Of a stretch of 64,000 nt of DNA, positions 38,501 through 44,500 are shown piece after piece. The position numbers were made by a program, and so were the translations under genes. How positions within the stretch are numbered: the first letter of the stretch is position 1; each line of letters begins with the position of its first letter. The stretch is from assembly GCA_036346225.1 (NCBI GenBank), contig JARFIW010001109.1, positions 2,464,501 to 2,528,500 on the forward strand, written 5' to 3'. The notes beneath the pieces were generated by a model, which was not told the DNA's origin, did no database searches, and saw nothing but the letters and a program-made list of their open reading frames with translations. Source of the DNA: Platerodrilus igneus. Its lineage: Eukaryota; Arthropoda; Insecta; Coleoptera; Lycidae.

Positions 38501-41500
38501 ATCAAAGGAACTTGAGATAACTAAGATATCATCCAAAAATACAAAGGCACGTTCCTGATGTAAGATAGGACCTAACGTTTGATCCATAGTACGTTGTAGA
38601 GTTTGTGGAGCGTTACAGAGACCAAATGGCAAAAAATTATATTCGAAAAGACCTCGGCCTGGAACACAAAAAGCAGTTTTTTGACGAGAAGATAGGTCGA
38701 GAGGTATCTGATAAAAAGCTTGTCTAAGGTCGATAGATGAGATAAATTTTGCGTTTCGAAATCGGCTTAAAATCGAGTCAGTTCTAGGTAGAGGGTAAGC
38801 ATTCGAAACAGTCACAGAATTCAACTTCCTGCCGTCAAAACAGACACGCCATTCGTCATTCTTTTTCCGGACTAATAATACGGGAGACGTCCAAGGTGAA
38901 TTTGAAGGAGAGATAACACCAGATTCTAGCATTTTGTCTATTTCAGCATGTAAATGCTTTTGTAAAGCAGGCGATAAGGGATATTGACGTTGCTTAAAAA
39001 AAGGGCATCACCTGTAGAGATAACGTGTGTTGCAGTCGTAACGCAACCAAGTTCGGAGGTATTAAGTTTGCGAAATTTGTCAATTGTAGCGTTAAGAGTT
39101 ACATTTTGGGAGTCAGTAAGAGAAATTTTGTTAGATATTCCTGTAGATGCACAAGAATTCGTTTTAAGAGAGGTTTGCCATGAAAAATCCTGGAAATAAA
39201 GTGACAGATTAAAAAGTTTTCAGAAATCCACTCCTAATAGGAAAGGATAAGCTAATGCAGGCACAATCAAAAATAAAACGTCACGTTCAAGAGATTCTAC
39301 TCGAATTTTTAACTTAAGGGAACCGGTTACATGTATTTGATTATCGTCAGCCAAATTTATGAAAGTTTTTTCCGGAATAATTTGAATATTAATATTTTGT
39401 TTAGATAATTGATGTAAACCTTCGTTATTTATAAGGGAACATGAGGAACCTGTATCCAATAAAGCAATTACATTTAAGGAACCAATTGAGATAGATAAGT
39501 GTGGACGATTATCGAAGGGTTTTTTAACAAGTTGTGAAACGGCAGCAGTCTTTTTATGGTAAAAGGAATTGACGGTTTGTAACCACTTAGACCACTCGGC
39601 TGGCGTAGTATAGCATAATTCTTCTAATGAAGGTAAGGCATTTTGTACATTAATAGTAGCGGTATTATTGTTAGATAAACTTAATGACGGTACAACGTTA
39701 GAAGTAGTTTTATGATTTGAATTTATTGACGTCTGGGTCCGTTGAATGATTGGTGATGAGGACGATTTTGGATCCTTGAGATATTCACGCCCTGATTTGA
39801 AATATCTCGACGGAGTTTCCGATACATTAGGATTACAGTTGGTGCAGTTAGATTTGTAGATATTTGAGCGACCACAACCATAACAAAAAATATTTCTGGG
39901 GTATGTGCAGACATTATAGTTATGTCCACTTCGCTTACAGTTCCAACAGGTAAGTGAGTTATTAGTAACGGTAGAAGGAACGTTAAGGGTAGATACTTTA
40001 TGGGAAGTTCGAGCTTGACAAGCTAAATCGGGTTCTAAAAGGCCAGACTGTTTCTCTGGGGGCGGGCGATATTTGTCAATCCTTAACTTCACTTCCTGAA
40101 GAGAACGACATAGGTCTTTAAAGTGGGCTAACGAAGAGATTTGCTGTAATGCCAAACGTTCAGAGAAATAGGGGTTTAAATTTCTAAGTAACTGATCGAT
40201 AATTTCGGATTCTGAAGGTTTTTGTCGAGTCTGCTATATAAAGCTTCTAGTGAGGTAATAAAAGAAACAACATTTTCGTCAGGACCTTGGGTTCGATTAC
40301 GTATCTCGTTCCAAAGGTCGGTAATATAACCATGAGGTAGGAAGTCTCGTTTCAAACACGCAACTAACTCCTCCCAGGTAGAAATTTGGTCTCGAATGTT
40401 TCTGTACCATATCAATGCTGAGTCTGTGAACAAGTCACCTGCTGAGACAAATAGGTCCTGGTCTGTACACCCGCGAGAGATTTTGAAATCATTAATCCGG
40501 TCAAGAAAAGACGATAAAGAGACCTGCGAATCAAACCCTTGAAAAGTGAGACCCCATTTGTATACAGGTATAGATTTTCCTAAGGGTTTAGGTGAAGCAA
40601 GTACGAGATTTGAAAAGGGTAACGATATATCTACGTCTGCATTTGGATTAAGTCTTTCAAGAACAATTCCTTCAAGTAATAATATTTCGGACAACAAACT
40701 TTGTTTAGCTTGGGTTGCTTGTTCATCGTCATATAAAGATAATAGTTCTGTACGTTGTTTGACATGCATTATTCTGGAACCTAAATGCCCTAACTCGATA
40801 TCACTAACACCAGGATCTGTTCTATTTATTATACCAGATATATCGTCCAAAGACAATCTAATTTCCGATACATTGTGAGGCCAATCACCAACGGTTTTCT
40901 TTGAGATAGCAACGCCCTTTATTTCCTGGGCTAAAATGGCCCTGAGCTGAGATCTCCGGTCATTTTGATTATTCGCGGCCGTAATATTCCTACACTCAAT
41001 CTCGTAAATTAACTCCAGCGATTTTAAATGTGAAATATTCATTTTGGATTGAATATTCGAGACACGATATATGAAATATAAAATAGTTAGGTAATTCAGG
41101 AGGTAATAAACGTTACAGCTACTTCACGTTAGTACGATAAGATATTTACGGGTGAAAACTTGCTATGAACGTCCCTGGTAAAGGATAATATTCAAATTTT
41201 ATCAGGTTAAGTAACCAAAAAAACTTAAGAAATACGTTTAAAACTATATGCGAACAAGGTTAGTATTTAACAGGGGGAGATATCCTTGATAAGCTACAAA
41301 AAAGCCCTCCAAAATAGAGAAACACATAGGTAACGTATTATTTTAACAGATAAAACGAGACTATTAATGTAGCATTTTCAAAAGATATTCTAAAGGTCAA
41401 ATCGTTACGTTAAATGTTTTTTTTAAACATAAGGTTTCTTTAAAAAGCGAGTTTAAATATTAATTAACAGGTAAATGACTAAAACACTTTTTTATAAACA

Positions 41501-44500
41501 CATGAGATAATTTTAGGTGCAATTTTTTTTATTTAACAGCAAGGGTTATATTTTAAACTGATATAAGGTAGATAATTGTTATAATAAACGGTATTTAAGA
41601 GATGCAATTACTTTTAAAATGCTTATTTATTTTATGTACTTACTTGCATAAAAGTGGGGTTACGTATAAATCCTTGTAAAAGCTTGGAGTTTTATTTAGA
41701 CAACTAACACATATTTCAGATATAGACTTCATTTAGTTACAGTAAATTAATCAATGTAGCATTTTTAAGACAAAGGATATAAATCACAATAACCTCAAAA
41801 GTGACGGTTTTCATTACAAGCGCTGACATGTCAATTCAGGGAAATCTCATGGGGAATTTCACAAGATACCAACATGAAATTTAAAATTCACAGATATCTT
41901 AGTAAACATAGATAATGACATTTATTGATTTAATTTAGATGAAAAAGCTGTTTACACATTAATTAATACATTCCATAGGCATACAAGAATCATACCACCT
42001 AAAAAAACAACACGTTGGACAGCCAATTCTTACATTTCAACCGTAGTTACATTTTAAAAGTTCGATAAATACAACACCGGGAGCGAGGTTTACTAGACAC
42101 CATCGGTGGTTGGCAGCGCTAATCTTATACAGATTTGGGCGCGGTCATCTACCAATGACGTCCCCAATATTACGCAATACTTTCGGAAATTTACATATTA
42201 AGTTTAAAGCAAAGATAAAAGCGAACAATATAAACTATGAAGTACTCACATAATAGGTCCAGATTCCCGCGAACTTGCGCTAGGGTAGGCCTCCAACCTA
42301 GTCCATCAGGGCTCCTCCCGGAGGGATTAGAGATGATACGCCGACGCTCTACAAAAGCGTCCGGATCAGCTCCGGCCAGCTGCGGCAGTCATGAGGTCTT
42401 CCTCCAGAGTCGTGGAGATCGGGACGCCTAGGTGGCTCTCAGATTGTCGCCTACCTATGTAGGGAAAGGGCAGGAAAATGGTAAGGGTAGACAAACAAAA
42501 GATAATCAAGCAAAGGAAATCTACATAGGTAAACCTAACGATACGTTACCAAAGAAACGACCACTCCACTCGAGGATACCAGGCAAAAAGCCACGTTATA
42601 GAGAGAGAACCGGAAACTTCCCCACTCCTTTGTCTTTTTTACATCGGCACGAAGTTATTCGTCTACCCCTCTAGGGTCACGCCATCTGCGCAAACTCACT
42701 ATGACGTATCGGAAGCACACGCCTAGTCTATTCAAAATTCCCGCGCACTGCGTCTTTTGAAATTATGGCGCGAAACTTCCATGCATCAAAACTAAACTAA
42801 TAACAATGTTTAAGTGCAAATTGCACGTAACATAGTAGACGTAAAAAAGAATGTTTGTTTAAGTATGTGATTTATGTTGATTTAGAAAAAAAGGGAACTA
42901 TTTTTGTGTTTATACGCTTGGGTACTTTATTTGCAGTTAAACTTTTATAACTAAATCCTTTAAATGCAAAGCCCTAATGATGGCGTAATGCGTGAAATAC
43001 AAACTAAAGTTAGCATAACTTGTGAGATAAACAAGCAGAACTATCATTCGAGTAACTGTAAAATAAAAAACTTAAAACTCAGACTTTGTGCTTTTATTCT
43101 AGTTTGTATACTTTTCAGTATCTGATCAAGGGGTTATGTCACATGCATACTGTATGGTAATTAGTGATTGTGCAGGCTTTAGACTGTTGTCGGAAATTAC
43201 GTTCTAATAATTATAATAAATTACATTACAAATCATAATGGGAAAATTAAAAAGTAGCATCTGGACTTACTTCAAAGCAAGTGAAAGAAAGAAGAATATT
43301 GGTGGTACGGTAAACAGTGCAGTGTTTTATTCGCGTGTTTATTGTAATGTTGAATATTCTAAAAATGCAACACGCTTAAAGGGACCTTGTTAAAGTCGAA
43401 AGTGCAGTTACTCTACATGCAAAAGTCAGTTCACATTTGCATTCAATGAAACAATTTTTCGACAATATTGAACCTAAGCCAAAGATATGTTTTTGTTACT
43501 TGTTATTCAAATGTATCATAGTTTTAAAAATAAAATAATAGGAAATGCTTATTGAACTGACTGGCCATGCCATTTATGCATCTGGGGCACCATTTTCAGT
43601 AGGGCACCATTTTCAGTTGTTGAAAATTTCTATTGATTGGAATTTTTGAAAATGTTACGACTGGCATATTCATTTCCATCAAGGTATAAAGTTTCAAGCA
43701 ATTCTTTAAATACGGAAGAGATCGGATCAAAGAGCTTATGAATTTTCAGTTAGCAATTGCGGCTACTTTTGCATTACAGCTAGATGGTTGGTCTAATATA
43801 AGGTAAAATAAGCTACTTTTTGTTTGTATAAATTTATTTGAACGCTTTTCTAGAAAAAAAGCAATAATTAACTATGTTGTTACTTTACCACAACCATATC
43901 TTTATAAACTCATGCCCAGATGAGACACGACCTACTTTGCAAATATTTGTCAAGAAATTATAAAAGTGGTTGAATAAATTGGTTCCAATAAATTTTTTGG
44001 ACTTGTAACGGATAATGCAAGTGCAATGTGTAAAACACGATCTTTAATAGAAGAGCATGACCAGTAGAAACGTGTTCTTACATATGGTTGCATTTGTTGT
44101 ATTTTCCACCTTTTCATAGGCGATATTATAAAATACATTTATTAACAGCGCTTGAAAACTCATGCAAAGAAATAGTTAAAAAAATAACAGGTTCACATAT
44201 TCTAATAGACAAAATATAAATCAAAGGCGGCTATAAAGTAATTTCGTTATAATTATCTGTTCCTACACGTTCAGGATCAGTTTTAAGCTGCATGAATAGT
44301 TTATTAGTTACAAAAAATTCTTGAAAATACTAGTTGTGTCAGAATTTGTGGTTGCTCCAAAAATGAGTAAAAATGTAAGAAAAAACTGTTTGGTTGATGA
44401 AATTTTTTTTGTTAAGTGTGGAAAAGTTGGTTCAATTTTTACAACCTATGATTAAGTGGTTAACAATTTTAGAAGATGATTTATATACTATGAATTTTGT

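Larger units (their letters stand above)
32917..42832 (-). mobile_element. Ty3/gypsy-type LTR retrotransposon, 9.9 kb, two LTRs, TSD TAGT
   Basis: Direct repeats at 32917-33720 and 42028-42832 enclose gag, protease, reverse transcriptase, RNase H and integrase, all on the - strand. TAGT lies on both sides (32913-32916 and 42833-42836). The LTRs differ at only about a dozen positions in 800, so insertion is fairly recent. A candidate primer site (complement of 42011-42025, TGGCTGTCCAACGTG) lies two bases inside the 5' LTR and resembles the common tRNA-Lys type. Between integrase and the 3' LTR there are about 2.7 kb without an env-like frame but with a minisatellite. Coding lesions show this copy is defective. 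Confidence 0.88.
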
